Part shown: in pieces, positions 23,700 to 36,080 of the stretch
Position numbering within the stretch: the stretch's first letter is position 1
How the letters are laid out: every line of letters starts with the position of its first letter
Assembly (NCBI GenBank): GCA_037176885.1
Contig: JAWWNJ010000060.1
Location: 1,404,292 to 1,468,291, forward strand
Reading direction: 5' to 3'
From: Favolaschia claudopus
Taxonomy: Eukaryota; Basidiomycota; Agaricomycetes; Agaricales; Mycenaceae
Length of the DNA: 64,000 nt
Position numbers and translations under genes: made by a program
Notes under the pieces: model-generated
What the model saw: only the letters and a program-made list of their open reading frames with translations
Told to the model about the DNA's origin: nothing
Database searches by the model: none

Positions 23700-24628
23700 T
23701 CAATAGACAATGTAATAACACGACGTACGCTCAACTTTCCCTGCTCGCTTCGCCCCTATGAACCGTTCCACAAGCCACCAGTAATCTTCACCCGTTGTAG
23801 CACCGCGCAGCCAATCCGTCATGTATCGAGTTTGACGAACAGCGACGAATCGATCATCAGCTGAATGTGGGAGATGCTGTGTCCGGCCGACTTCGAAGAA
23901 CACAATGCAACGGAGATTGGTATGTCTACGAATTTGATCATGCACAGCGGCCGCGTCAAGGACGATATTGAATGAGATGTGGGTCAAATTTGGAACTACT
24001 CCCAACCGTAAGAGAGCATCCGGAAAATCTTCAGAATCACAACCAAGCAGTTCGAGGTGTGTTAGGCGGCTAAATAAGGGGGACGTAAAGTCGATGTCGC
24101 CGGATGGACAGAGAGACTGCACGTGGATAGCGAGATGCGAGACGTTCTGAAGCCTATTAATGGCAGGAAGGAGCATGAGATATGGGCCGCCAAGAATGAA
24201 GAGGTCGACAACATGCGCGCAAAACGAGAGAGCCACCAACAAATCATCGAAGTTCTGAGCGTCGAGGTCGAATAAGATGTGACGCACAAACAGGCCGACG
24301 TTCGATGATGGAAAGATGCTCAACTTCCGCAGCAGAGTGTGGTCAGGCATGTATGGGTACTCGACATGCGCCCCCTCATTGTCTACGAGATCAGGATCGA
24401 TGATGATGCGATAGAGAATAGGTTCCAGCCTGGGGAGTTTCTGTGAGTATTCTCAAATAAATTGCGCCTCTTGGACACCACACACCAAATCTTTATACGC
24501 CACGCAGTAAGCATGAGTGTCGGGATGTGCTGGAAGCACGAGAGCGCAGCCTGTTCGAATATCTTACGCTCCAACTCGGGCGGAAGGCGAGGCAGAATGA
24601 AGGACTCGTGGACGATTGCCGCCATCAT
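23700..24628 (-). CDS. F-box-like / leucine-rich protein, copy 1
   Basis: The start MMAAIVHESFILPRLPPELERKIFEQAA at 24628 carries the LPxE(L)xxxIF core of basidiomycete F-box-like proteins. After a short intron (about 24430-24480; exact donor uncertain, a phase-0 GTGGTG gives continuity) the second exon reads LPRLEPILYRIIIDPDL. It continues through leucine-rich segments such as HLAIHVQSLCPSG and RLTHLELLGCDSEDFPDALLR to a stop at 23700. Such proteins usually recruit substrates to SCF ubiquitin ligases. Agaricomycetes carry hundreds, mostly of unknown target. A second copy lies at 32744-33745 on the same strand. Confidence 0.7.
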
Positions 24629-24828
24629 TGAACTACCTATGGAGTAGCGTAGATCGTAAGTATGTCGACGAGGGTGGCACGACGGTGAGAGCAAGATGAG
24701 TCGCTCACGGATCACACTCGTCACGAAATTTGATGTGGTGATGGCGGCGGCGGCTGGCCGACCTCGATCCGTGTTACAAATCGGAAGTGTTTCAGTAAAT
24801 TCAACATGGACTCGGATAGGCAAAAAAA

Positions 24829-25147
24829 AATCGAGATTTCAGTAACCCCTCTAAATTATCCTTCCGTCCTCATATTATTTAATACTACTGCGACTTACGG
24901 TGGAATCGGAATTCGTAATAAGTAGATGAGTGTAGATGAGCGTACTTAAACTTGGAAGGTCGCACGACGACGCATACCCATTGAAGACATACTTAATCGA
25001 ATACACCTGACAGGAAAAGAAAGGAAGCAAAAAGACCCAATGTAGAAGGCAGGTACGGCGGTGCGTGCCCACTGACACTCAGTCTGCATAATTTAAAGCA
25101 TTCACGAAATACATAACTTGAAGTAACTGCTTCTGAATTTTCAATCG
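24829..25147. other. Intergenic region
   Basis: AT-rich spacer between two minus-strand genes, containing the likely 3' end signals of the membrane-protein gene. No gene seen. Confidence 0.4.
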
Positions 25148-27292
25148 TTATACTACTCTGGAGTCTGGCCCAAACGCAAAAATCCCCAAAGTGATAGCGG
25201 AGATAACAGCTGACAAGACAAAACCACCGATCCATACCCCTCCCGCTACACTCCTTAGATCTGACGTTCCTTTGAACGCCGGTGTCCACCCGGTCGTTCC
25301 AAATTGAAACGAATCCGTGTCACACCAGCAATTTTCAAAATAACCAATCTCTTCGAGAACGGTAGATGCAATGAGCCATCCGGTATTGAGAATGACGAAC
25401 GTGTTCCCGAGGATGCGTGTGATCACAGCCGAGGCGCCCAGAAGACCTGCCTTGCGACCTGGCTGTTTTTCCAAGCGCTGCATCATTGAGTGCGAGCAGA
25501 AGCTGGAAAAAACGAGGAGAAGCCAAGAGACAGTAGCTGCTGTGCCGTAGATGATATAACTGCCCGATCGACATCCAACCCCCACCGTCGGGGTGTTGTA
25601 TGCAACGAATATGGCTGCTCCAGTGCTACCCCACTGAAGAGTGATAGCAATTGCGGCGGAAAAGATCATTCGTTTGAACACCAGGCAAGAAATGTCGGAC
25701 CAAGAGATATATGCAGCTAGATCTTGACAAGCGGGTTGAAAGCCACAAATTTCAGCAGCCTCGAGCTCGGTCGTAGGAATGGAGTCCCCTCGGCGGAACT
25801 TACGAATCGATGTCGCCAGTGCGTGCTCGATGTGTCGAGTGAGCGCTAACCAGGTCAAGGTTCGCGTATAATTGAAAACAGGACCTTCGTGAATCTCCTC
25901 TCCCCTGACGTCAAATCCCCAGGATTTAACTGGAGGAAGAGGACAGTCGATGTCCCCCCTTCGCAGGAGAACACTTTCGTCATCTCCGCTGCCAACGGTG
26001 CTGAACGGGGCAGAGGATCGTCGCACAGGAGTCAGCAGAATGTGACCTGAGCCATGTAACGGTGCATTTGGAAGCACGTCTGTTGGCTGATTTGGGTTGA
26101 GGGTAGATGTGGATGGTAGCGTGCTCGAGATTTTGGGCAGAGGCTCGTATAAGTCTGCGGTGGGACGCAACGCCGTTTGAAAAGGTGAACAATTATTGCC
26201 CAGTGATATATTGGGACCACGCTCTAGAGCTTCGCGAATGGTGCCACTCTTATCTTGGGACCCGACTCGAATATATCTAAAGTAGACAACTGTGAGACAA
26301 GAAATCTCAGATGGATGGCGAAAGGGAACATACCCGAAAACAATTGTGAACCTGCAATTGAATATTGAGTGCCATGGCCTGTACACCATTAATGAGAGAG
26401 AGAGATGCTCACATCCAAGTCCATGCGGTGCTAGATGCAAAATGCACTGCGACGGTGGTGCTACCAAGGGAATCATGTACAGCCGTCACGAATGAAAACA
26501 GATAAGCGATAAAGGCTAAGAAAACTGCAGCAATGTCAGTGCTCTAATTGGCCGCAAGAAAATATTGGGACATACCTTGAGCCGCAAATGAATATGTGAA
26601 ATTACGACGCGTATTTTTCAAATCCTTTTCTGCACCTTTCCAAAAGTTTTCCGCGTCGGAATTATCCAATAGTAGCAGAGTAGAAAGTTCGCTATGCCGC
26701 TGATTCACTCGGAGGGGGCACTGTTGAGCTTCCTTCAAAATGAAAGCAATTGCATCGAGTCTTTTGGCCAGATAGATATATTCTCCACCGAGGCCACGGA
26801 GTTCAGCCTTCAGAGTTTTGAATTTCTTGTCGATGTATACGCGATTCGAGGCAGTGAGTGCCAGGGAATAGACCGCGAGCGCAGGACTTCCTATGCAAGT
26901 ACAAGCACTCAGAAGATTTCTCCATCGGCCTACCGCTTGTAACGGCAACTGCGCGACGAGACCGAGCCAAGGAAGGAGCCATGTCATGAGCGGTATCGCA
27001 GATCCTGTGAAGTCGAAATCCTGTGACCATATTGACCATGAACAATACCATCCTTTCCGGCTGCAAAGAAATGAAACCATACCTGACGAATTACATCCAT
27101 TCCGCATTTTTCCTGGCAAGCGGCATATGTTATACCCCACACATTGGGGTCTAAAGTGGCGTTGGTGATATTTGGCTGGCAGAATACACTCTGTCCGTGC
27201 ATATCCACAAGACCAGGGGAGCTGCAGTCAAACTGGTTGGCACAGGCCTGCTGCCAGTCCGGGACGAGTTTTGTGCTCAGGGTTACGCCCAT
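25148..27292 (-). CDS. Multi-pass membrane protein of unknown function
   Basis: Several exons on the minus strand give one product of roughly 600 residues. The N-terminal ectodomain-like part reads ACANQFDCSSPGLVDMHGQ and has paired cysteines (CQPN, CQEKCG). A helix pair follows (PLMTWLLPWLGLVAQLPLQ), then a coiled, charged segment and YSFAAQ. At least four more hydrophobic helices include YIIYGTAATVSWLLLVFSSF and VAGGVWIGGFVLSAVISAIT before the stop at 25148. The start could lie further upstream near 27440-27565, where a frame with a hydrophobic leader exists. I know no named domain. Cysteine-rich ectodomain plus C-terminal membrane bundle recurs in basidiomycete hypothetical proteins, so a cell-surface role is possible but unproven. 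Confidence 0.6.
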
Positions 27293-27723
27293 ATGGTGAG
27301 AGGATGAGGAAAAGCTTTTGCGGAAAAAAAGGGAAATCCACGTCCCCTTTTATTGTACACTGTACAGTGATCGCGCCACGTAGCGATACGCTGAAATTAA
27401 GCTTGCAGTCAACATCAAGTGCAGCTGGCAACTCGCCCACAACCATGGGTGCAATAAGCGGGAGAAGGATTGAAATACGAAAGGATTACGAGCCAAGAAA
27501 TACGGGAACTGCTGTCTTTGCTGTCGAGGAGGATCCAAGTTGACTGTTCGCTCTGCGATGAACATGCCAGGTAGCGCTTATCGTGAAAGTAATCAAGCGC
27601 CTATCGTGAAAGTAATTTTCAGCATACCAAAGAGTTCACGTTTTCCGAGCAGGATCGAACGATAACCGTTGGAGGCCGCGGTTATAGACGATATTCATCG
27701 CGAGGGGCGCGGAACTGTGTCTA

Positions 27724-28104
27724 TTAAACTAGTTGTTGATCACTGGAACGAACGTACTGCCCTCTAAATACACTGTCGATAATGACCTGTTCGGCGTTAT
27801 CCTTTTTAAATTCGGCTTCTAGGCGGACAATTGACTTGAAAAACGGGGCATGAGACGGTAAAAGAAGCAAGAAAACAAGGCGATGTGGATGAGTGTCCGA
27901 ATGGCTGTTAAGAGCTGTGAGTTTTTGAAAAGGGTCTCGGCGGGAAAGCGTAAACTGACAGTGGCGCCGCCAGCGATTGATCCACCCGTTGGGATACGCA
28001 GTTTGTTGGACGAAGCTGGCCGCTTGAACTTCGAGGCATTGAGCGAAGATTGGGGATAAATCGAGATCAAAACGGCGGCGCCAAGGCGTGTCGATTGAAT
28101 ACAA
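27724..28104 (-). CDS. Small hypothetical protein
   Basis: A 126-codon frame starts MYSIDTPWRRRFDLDLSPIF and has one hydrophobic segment (RLVFLLLLPSHAPFF) and a charged C-terminus. No domain is recognised. An alternative reading with a short intron near 27950 is possible. It is weakly supported; it may be a real small gene or chance. Confidence 0.25.
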   Translation of the reverse strand: MYSIDTPWRRRFDLDLSPIFAQCLEVQAASFVQQTAYPNGWINRWRRHCQFTLSRRDPFQKLTALNSHSDTHPHRLVFLLLLPSHAPFFKSIVRLEAEFKKDNAEQVIIDSVFRGQYVRSSDQQLV

Positions 28105-28359
28105 CTCGGAAAAGGCCGCTCGAAACAGAACGGAATAAGGCCAATGAAGTCGTGGGTGGGATTAGAGATGCATTTTCAAAAGATAACACCATCAACACTC
28201 AAGAGTATCAAGTCAGAAATTGAATACCGACAGGAAAATTGGTGAAATACCGAACGAAGGTGAGCTACGCTATACATACAAGACACTCTGTTGTACATAG
28301 CTCATAGCACTAGTCATAGCACGCTGTTAGACGCAGTACCGGAGGAACAAGGAAAAAAA

Positions 28360-29030
28360 TTGCTTTGACGCCGACACGGCGCTAATTGGGGCATATCCCC
28401 ATTTAGGCACAGACGAGCTGACAACGACGACCACGCCAGCGAGTGCACGAAAGAATCCAGAACGTCGACGATGCAGTATGAGCAGCGTGCTCGGTAGGCG
28501 CACACACACCGCCGACGGTGAGTGACATCGTTGAGAGGGCATCGAGCAAGTTGGTCGGGAGTGCAGAGGAGGCGAGGCGGAAACCTCCTCGACGAGTATG
28601 CTGATAACCGCATCCACGACGCCGAACGCGGATTATGGGCATCACAAGGGTTTCGAGCACCCACACCGCCAACCGAGAAGGACGTCCCTCAGCCAATAAT
28701 GAGTCATTTGGTTGGGAGTGCGGAGCGCCGCCAGCGGAAGCCGGGAAGCGTCGTCGAAATGACTGGAGTCAGGGGTCCAGGGCGGAATGCGACCGGCGGG
28801 CAGGTTACGTGCCAACACGAGGAGAGAGCGTAGCCTCTGCCGAGTCGACTCGGACTCGGAGGTAGGTGACTTGCGAAACGACAAGCACGCTCAGTCTGCA
28901 CGCACGCAACCCAGGGCGCGCGACGACGAGCAGCCGTACCGCAGACGAGCGGGTAGCGCGCCTAGCTGTCCTGGGTGGGGAGCGGCAGGTGCCGCTGCCG
29001 AGTCGCGTGTCAAACCAGTCGGCTTGAAGA
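28360..29030. repeat. Repeat block A, copy 1 (GC-rich, degenerate)
   Basis: Sequence around 28380-28620 (tatccccatttaggcac, then gccagcgagtgcacgaa, then ggtcgggagtg and cctcctcgacgagtatgc) recurs in the same order at 35260-35640. Around 28930-28990 a shorter unit (ccgcagacgagcggg) recurs at 35840-35890. The two copies are diverged. No supported gene; overlapping frames on both strands are arginine-rich shadows of the GC content. Confidence 0.7.
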
Positions 29031-30550
29031 ATGACGAGGGTGCGCCATGCGATATCGAGCGAACCACTGGGAATATGAAGACGTTGAGAGAGGGGTACCT
29101 CGCCGCGTCGCACGATGCCGACTCTCCATCGACAACTCTCCCTCAAACATCCGCCGACCGGGGGCGGGACCGAATACGCGGCAGAAGCGCTGGCACAAGT
29201 CGCCGTGCGCAATGCGACATTCGACCGCCGTCTCAATCCGACGGAGCGTGCACGCGTGAACGCGGAGGTCGACGAAAAACGACGCGCCTCCCTGATTCAT
29301 CGCGACGAAACGCAGCGGTATGCGCGATGGGCTGCGGATTCTGTGCACGACGAGGTGGTGTGCTGGGGTCCAGAAAGCAGCGATCAGCGAGGCAGAGGGC
29401 GAAGGCATGCAGCGCACCTTCCCGAGACTCGGTATTGCAAACTGTGTATCGGAGCCTTGAGACGACTCGCACTATCGCCCCAAAAAAGCTTGTCAATGAG
29501 AAAGAATGGAGCTAGGTGGAGGAACGAAGCGTACCAGGGGCAAGGCGAGAGTTGGGGAGGGGAGAATATTAAAGGGGGTGACGCTTGTGGTTGGGCTGTA
29601 CGCGACGAGCAGGGTGCGAGATTGAGTTCGTGTTCCAGGGAAGGCCGAAAAAACCAAGTCTACGAGGTGACAGCGTCAGCGCGTCGAGAATAGAAGAGCA
29701 CAGCGCGGCAAAGAGAGAGGACATACGGGAAACCTGGATGATGGACAACAAACAGCATGGGATACGGCGGAGTAACTTCATGTGCGGCTACAGATATCCG
29801 TCATTTGTGAGGCATGGAAGGGCGCATGAGGACGTACCGATAGCCCGCTATGGTGTCCTCGAATTCATCCATAGGAGTGGGGAGCGATGACGCTCACGAC
29901 GGGGAGCGCAGTAGGAGAGAGTCGGAAGTGTGCGGCGGCTTCAGCATGCTGGAAGACAGAGAGAATGTGCATTGAGCATGGTTTGAAAGCGAATACGAGA
30001 TTTAATTGTTGGTGGAAGAATTGGGAAGGGAAGGGAAGCCAAAGTTAGCTCGGCTATAGCTAGAATTTATCATTAGTAGCGGAGGGATGAGGAGAAACGG
30101 CAGCGCACCGATAACCTAGCGTCCCTCCTTCGAGACTGACCCAAAGAAACCACCACCAGTCCGTGCGTCCCTTGAATATCGTTAGCATCTTCAAGGAAAA
30201 GATAGGAAGTAGTGATAATAGCGAAAGTGGGGGCGATTGGACCAATGCCTAAGCAAGAACGGGATGTGGAAAATGACTGGACGTCGTAGTCGACGGAAGA
30301 GAAGAGGATACGCAGAAAAAGGGGTGTTATACTACTCACCACGATGCCTGACCCCACCGTTATCCGTTAATTGAATCCTAGACGCCAGAGTCGAGGTATT
30401 TGACGCCAGTGGACTTGCTAGGAGCGAGATAAGCTGGTCAAAACGAAGGTAAAGACCAGACTACGCTGGAGTTGCGGGTCTTGAACCCAAACCTGCCACT
30501 AGCGACGAGAAACAGCGATGAGGACACGACGCTGGCGGTGGGAGACGACA
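29030..30550. other. GC-rich region without supported gene
   Basis: Open frames here (for example 29115-29693 +) are rich in Arg, Ala and Gly and overlap frames on the other strand. None shows a domain or consistent splice structure. Confidence 0.35.
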
Positions 30551-30554
30551 AGCC

Positions 30555-32625
30555 GGTTCTTACGTCACACGGTTCGTAGGGTTAGGGTTCCGTCCCATCT
30601 TCTCGTCTTCCACGCTCCAAAATGCTCCTCCGGCTGCAGGTGCGCACAGGCTCACAGACCTCGCGCGAATCGAACTGTTGGGCTTTGTTCTGGCTCAGGG
30701 CCACTTCTCTCCACTTCTCTTACCGATTCTATCGCGACAACGGCGAAATCACCGTGAGCTGCCATGGTAGTCAGAAAATCGCCCCACACTAAAAATTGCT
30801 CAGCTCGAGACCTCCTGCTCTCATTCTGGACTAGCCTTTCCTAATCCACACCACAGGCTTCAGTCCCCAGCCTCCTCAAAGCCCGTCGCCGTCTGGCTAT
30901 CCACTGGCACAATTTCCTTCACGCCTTCGTTATCGACCGTGACGTACATCTCGGCGCCCTCTACAGCTTCAACACGAGAATAGTTTTTACTTGACATCCT
31001 TGATAGATGCCTCAAGGTCCAGCTTCGCTGGTTTGCGATGAATGCAGTCTTTTCAAGTCTACTGTTTCAAGGCCAAAAGAAATCCATCGATCCACCCCAG
31101 CAGCCGGTACGCGATACATGTGCTCTGCTTTATTGTTCACGACGCTCATTGATGTTCACAGTTTACCGACCAGCCGGGGCCGTCCCATATGGCCTTATCG
31201 GCCGTCTTATAGATTTAATCCTCGACGTACGATGCTTTGCGCTGCCTTCCGATTGTAGTCGATCTCATTTGTTTCTTGGTCTCGTTAGACGGACATTTCT
31301 GCACCACCAACAGCGTCCACGCCAGAACACTGCCAGTTTGACATCGGCGACATTGATGACCAGAAGCAGCTTTTCATGGTGGAGGCAAACTAAATTGCAA
31401 GTTCGCTATGGGTCAACGCAGGTGCGCGATATATCTACTCTACTCACTTGACTGCGACACTCATTCACTTTGGCTAGCAGATGGAGGCAGTCCCGCACTC
31501 TAGATTCAATAACAAATTTCCAACGTTTTTCCAGAGCTCTGCGATGCTTCCGATCGTCCTCGATCTCTGCGTTTCCGGTGTCGTACACCAACTTTCTCGA
31601 CGAACGTAGTCAGCCACCGAAGGCTCTACCCTTTGAACTCTGGGAAGGCGGGTTCCTCCTTCAATTCGAATCCGCTGTGGAAGATTAGCTTTAGTACGAC
31701 GGTACGCGATGCACTATTCTACTTTATTGGATACGAAGCTTACTCGCCTTGGCTAGCTAGTGAAGAATGTCTCCATTGCGCTATCGACCCTTTAGACTCA
31801 ATCCTCAACTTCTGCTAGAGCTTTTCCACCGCTCTGCGATACCTTTTGATCAACGTCGATCTCATTTTTCCGCTGTCGTATGCGAGCACGGTCGACGGGC
31901 GTAGCAAGCAGCCGAAGAGTGTGCCCTCGATGTCTGGGTGGTAAGTGCTTCTCTCCATTCAGCATCTTTATTGCTTCCCGTGTCGTTCTCTCCTGTACCG
32001 AGTTCCATCTTCATCTTCTATCTTTTTCCCTCCGCAGTTCCTTCACTGATGCCTCTTTTAGTTTTGTGACGGTATCGTCGTCATCATACTGTACCATTCA
32101 AGGACAAAGACAGTCGATCGCATTGCCCTATAGTACCTATTCGCCGCGCTCAGCAGTTCGTGAGGTATGGGGGCGGTGGGCAGGGAGGAGACGGGGAGCG
32201 TAAGAGTAAGAAGGATGAATAATATCGAAGGACAGAGCACAATGGTCAGCAGGCCGCCGCACATAGCGTCTCGGAGTCGTCTCCTGCTTTCACTCTTCTC
32301 GCCCGTCTCGGATTATAATGCTGTCCTACGTCCGGCATAAATATCCTCGTTTCACTAGGCTTGTACACGCGCTCCCGTCTTTCTCTGGAATACGAATGAA
32401 TCTTCTGTTCATACGCAGAATCACATGTACATTGTCACTTCCCGAAAACTGAATTCTAGTGATTGTTTGGATTCGTCGACATGGGACCGGGAGGTGTGGA
32501 GACTGATTTAATAAAGCGTTTGTGATCGCAGCTGCTGACCCTGAATCGCAAAACTCCATGAGCGACCCTGCGCTGATTAGGTTTCCCGGCACCCAATTCC
32601 GACTGAGCAGTACGAGACATGACTG
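30555..32625. repeat. Repeat block B, copy 1
   Basis: The block begins at cttacgtcacacggttcg, which is followed by a telomere-like tagggttaggg. It ends at ctgatt-aggtt...ctgagcag near 32612. The same sequence in the same order occupies 37750-39745; by eye the right 300 bp are roughly 85% identical. Inside are degenerate subrepeats around gtgcgcgatacatctactct. No gene is supported. Confidence 0.78.
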
Positions 32626-32743
32626 CAAGTTAGTTCAAGTGTCACCGGCACGCACAGTGCCTCAACCCATAGTCGATTTTTAGCCCATTCAATTAAACGA
32701 TCGGCTGCGCAAATGAAAGGAGACAGAGGAATGAGAGAGTTAT

Positions 32744-33745
32744 TCATGATTGCCACGACGCATCGTCATCTCTAATCATGTACCGTGAACCTGACCAACC
32801 GTTTGGAAAATTGAAATGAACAGTGTAGTAACACAACGCACGCTCAACTTTGCCTGCCCGCTTCGCCTCTATGAACCGTTTCACGAGCCACCAGTAATCA
32901 TTACCCCTTGTAACACCGCGCAGCCAATCCGTGATGTATCCGGTTTGACGAACAGCGACGAATCGATCGTCAGTTGTAGATGGGAGATGCTTTGCCCCGC
33001 CAACCTCGAAGAACACAATGCACTGGAGATTGGCATGTTCATGAATTTTCTCGTGCACAGCGGCCGCGTTAGAGACGGCATTGAATGAGATGTGGGTCAA
33101 ATTTGGGGCTGCGCCCAACCCTACGAGGTAATCAGGAAAAGCACGGGAAGCACAACAAAGCAATTCGAGGTGCGTAAGGCGGCAGAAAAGGTGGGACGTG
33201 AAGTCGATGCTGCCCCGGGATGGGCAGAGAGACCGCAAGTGGATAGCTAGATGAGAAAGATCCCGCAGTCCGTTGATGGTAGGCAGAAGCATGAGATCAG
33301 GATCGCCGAGGATAAAGAGGTCGGTAACATGCGTGCAAAGCGCGAAAGCCACCAGCAGATCATTGGTTTCCCCACCGCTAAAATCCCATAAGATGTGACG
33401 TACAAACAGGCCGACGCTGGATGGCGGACGGGTTCTCAACTGCTGCAGCAAAGTATGGTTGGGCAGGTATGTGTAGTCCTCGTACTCGTCTACCAGCTCA
33501 GGATCGATGACGACACGATAGAGGATAGGCTCCAGCCTAGAAAGTTTTTCTGTGAGTATTTTTGGTTAGTCTGTGCCTCTTGCAGCCCACACACCAAAGC
33601 TTTACGCGCCACGCGGTAAGCATGAGGGTCGGGATCCGCTGGAAGCAGCCTTCAAGCAGGAGAGCGCAGCCTGTTCGAATATCTTACGCTCCAGCTCGGG
33701 CGGGAGGCGAGGAAAAGTAGCAGACTCGACGATGCGAGCCGCCAT
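32744..33745 (-). pseudogene. F-box-like protein, copy 2, frame-disrupted
   Basis: This is a paralog of the gene at 23700-24628, recognisable along its length: FPRLPPELERKIFEQAALSC at the start and RLEPILYRVVIDPELVD after the intron. The C-terminal block is nearly the same, with GVTRGNDYWWLVKRFIEAKR. Compared with copy 1, an 11-base insertion follows the codons for ALSC (around 33642-33655). It shifts the frame to a stop 17 codons later. The second exon (32744 to about 33530) remains fully open. Either an alternative start is used or the gene is newly broken. Both copies are on the same strand and about 9 kb apart. Confidence 0.7.
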
Positions 33746-33759
33746 GACTGAACTGTAAG

Positions 33760-35100
33760 GGAGTGCGGACCGTATTGACGAAGTAGTGCGCGGGATGGTG
33801 AGAGACGATGAGAAGGATTTGTGAGTCACGCATGTCACGAAATTTGATGCGGACTGCAACGGACTTGATTGAAAGCGATTGAGACGAAAATTCAAAAATT
33901 CGCTTTATGTACGGAAAATTCTGATTCACCAAGTCACTGTATTCTACGATTCCGTCCGAATTACCAACCCCCAATTTTTCTTGTGAAGGCATCGTGAGGA
34001 GTTTCAAAGGCAGATATTTTCTTGCGTAAAGGATCACCTAAAAACAATAAGACGCTCGTGGGCGTTAGAACAAGACTCCGAATGATTCTGCGAAACTGCC
34101 GAGACGCATGTACAACGAATATCTACTCCATTGCCTGTAACATAATAATTGGGGGAAAGATAATGGAATCAAGGAAATTCAGTCGGGGGGATAATCTAGG
34201 AGGTGTTTTCTGGAATACAATGGTACCGCCCGAAAGAATATAACCGATCGATCAGCTGGGTGGTTATCTGCCATGTGGCAGTGCAGTTATCTGCCGCACC
34301 TCTACTTCTCAACACTGAAGCCACGTAAATTCTTCAGAATAATCCAGAGGGTCTATAAAAGAACTTGATGCTCTTCTGTTGCTCTATATCGCAGAAAAAT
34401 GTTCCAGGCACCGTAATATCTGACGTTGTCAGATAATCCTGTGACATGGCAGATAACTTGTCACTAGTGTGACTGTCCGCATTGGGTAGCCGGCATTTCC
34501 CGAGTTTCATTCGCGTTCGGTTTGTTTCGAGTTTCCAAGGTCTGCTCAAGTTCTGCCTTCCCTTATCAAGTGTAGTGCTCCTAATTTGATATAGAAGATC
34601 TTGTTCTTTAACCTGTATTTTTCTTAGCCTGCTTATACAATTTCATTGTGTCGAGAGGATTAATTACCTGAAATTCTATTGAGTGTTCAAAGAGGGTAGG
34701 TAATACTTGAGCATACATAGGTCAGTAATTTGACTTCTGGCCATGTTTTGAACCCTGCCAGTTTTCAGAGCTGCCATCTTGAGGAACAAATGTGTTACAC
34801 TCATCTTTGGTTTTCACAAACTTCCTATTTGTTCAATTCATTCTTTCCATGGCTACTAGTAGGGCGGCTGGACGAAGAAATAGGAAATGACTCTCTCTCA
34901 AGCATTTTTCTGTTTCAAAGGCTCGCATTAATTTAATGGCGCTGTCTCATCATTTGTTGTAATTTGGAGATTATAGACAGAATATCAGACTGAACTGGTG
35001 GTCCGGAGCAAAGCTCAAGTTGCCTCCAAATTCACAATGCAGAGGATCTGTTGGGCTAGCTTTGAGGCATGAACAGCTCGGTAAAGTGAAATAGTCAGCC
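33760..35100. other. Intergenic region, possible old transposon remnant
   Basis: AT-rich, without a supported gene. Words gttatctgcc/ggcagataac occur in both orientations between 34262 and 34460, which suggests an inverted-repeat relic. I could not find clear ends or target duplications. Confidence 0.3.
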
Positions 35101-35179
35101 CAATCAGCCCTCTCGGAAATTTCCGACATCTCCCTTTTTCTCATTTCTTTTTCCGCTTTTTCCCGGGAAGAACACCCAG

Positions 35180-36080
35180 TGGAATGGTCGGAAAACCAAA
35201 CTGAATACCGACAGGCAAGATTGGGGGAAGAAAAATCCGGGCCGTATCAGGAAGTATCCCCATTTGGGCACGGACGCGTCAACGACGAGGACAACGCCAG
35301 CGAGTGCACGAACGTAGGTAGAGTGTCGGGCGTGGAGATTAAGCGGCATGGACGCTACGCGCACTGATACCGCCAGGTAAGAGGGACATCGTCAAGACGA
35401 TAGCGATCAAATTGGTCGGCAGTGATGGTGGAGTAGGCGGAGGCATCGTCGATGGGCAAGCAAATTACGGCATGCACGACGTTGACGTCGGAGCATGAGC
35501 AGCGTAAGCGCTATGCACACCCACACCGCCAGTTTAGAGGGACATCATTGCGAGGATGGCGACTAGATTGGTCGGGAGTGGTGGTACAGCGAGGCGGAGG
35601 CCTCCTCGACGAGTATGCGAATATACGCGACGTCGAGGGCGGAGAGCTAACGTCGGGGAGAGTATGCGCCAACATGAGGGGGAGCGTGCGGAGAGAGACA
35701 GGAGGAAGCAGGGCGAGAGCGGAAGCCGTCGCCGACTCGATTCGAAAGTCGGTGACGTGTGAAACGACAAGCTCGCACATGGACGCACCCTAGACGTCGA
35801 CGCAGGAGAATGAGCAGCGCAAATGGTACACGCAGCCATACCGCAGATGAGCGGGAAGCCCGTCCAACGGCTCTCGGGTAGATGAGTCGGGAGTGCGAGA
35901 CAACGCTGACCCGCAGTCGGTCGACTTGCTGAACGAATATGTGCCAGGGAACGAAAGCGCGACGTCGATGAAAGAATGTGAGCAGTGGAGAAAGTACGGG
36001 GATGGACGGCGGCAGCGACGAGGATGCTCAGATACTGGGGGAGATACGCCGCGATTAGGTGCTGCTGGGCAACCTTGACG
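35180..36080. repeat. Repeat block A, copy 2
   Basis: This is the diverged counterpart of 28360-29030 in the same orientation. Within it a unit is present at least twice in tandem (near 35340-35450 and 35510-35640), each with ggtcgg-agtg and a cgaggcgga-like end. No gene is supported. Confidence 0.65.

Noticed and set aside
28600..29700. Arginine-rich frames on both strands in block A and after it
   Set aside because: High GC opens several frames at once; none has splice structure or motif support.
30575..30592. Interstitial telomere (tagggttaggg) at block B starts
   Set aside because: Fewer than two full repeats in each copy (also near 37770). Too short to be evidence of a former telomere, although its recurrence in both copies is noted.
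34240..34470. Inverted-repeat element marked by gttatctgcc/ggcagataac
   Set aside because: I could not define matching ends or a target duplication, so it is only mentioned as a possible relic.
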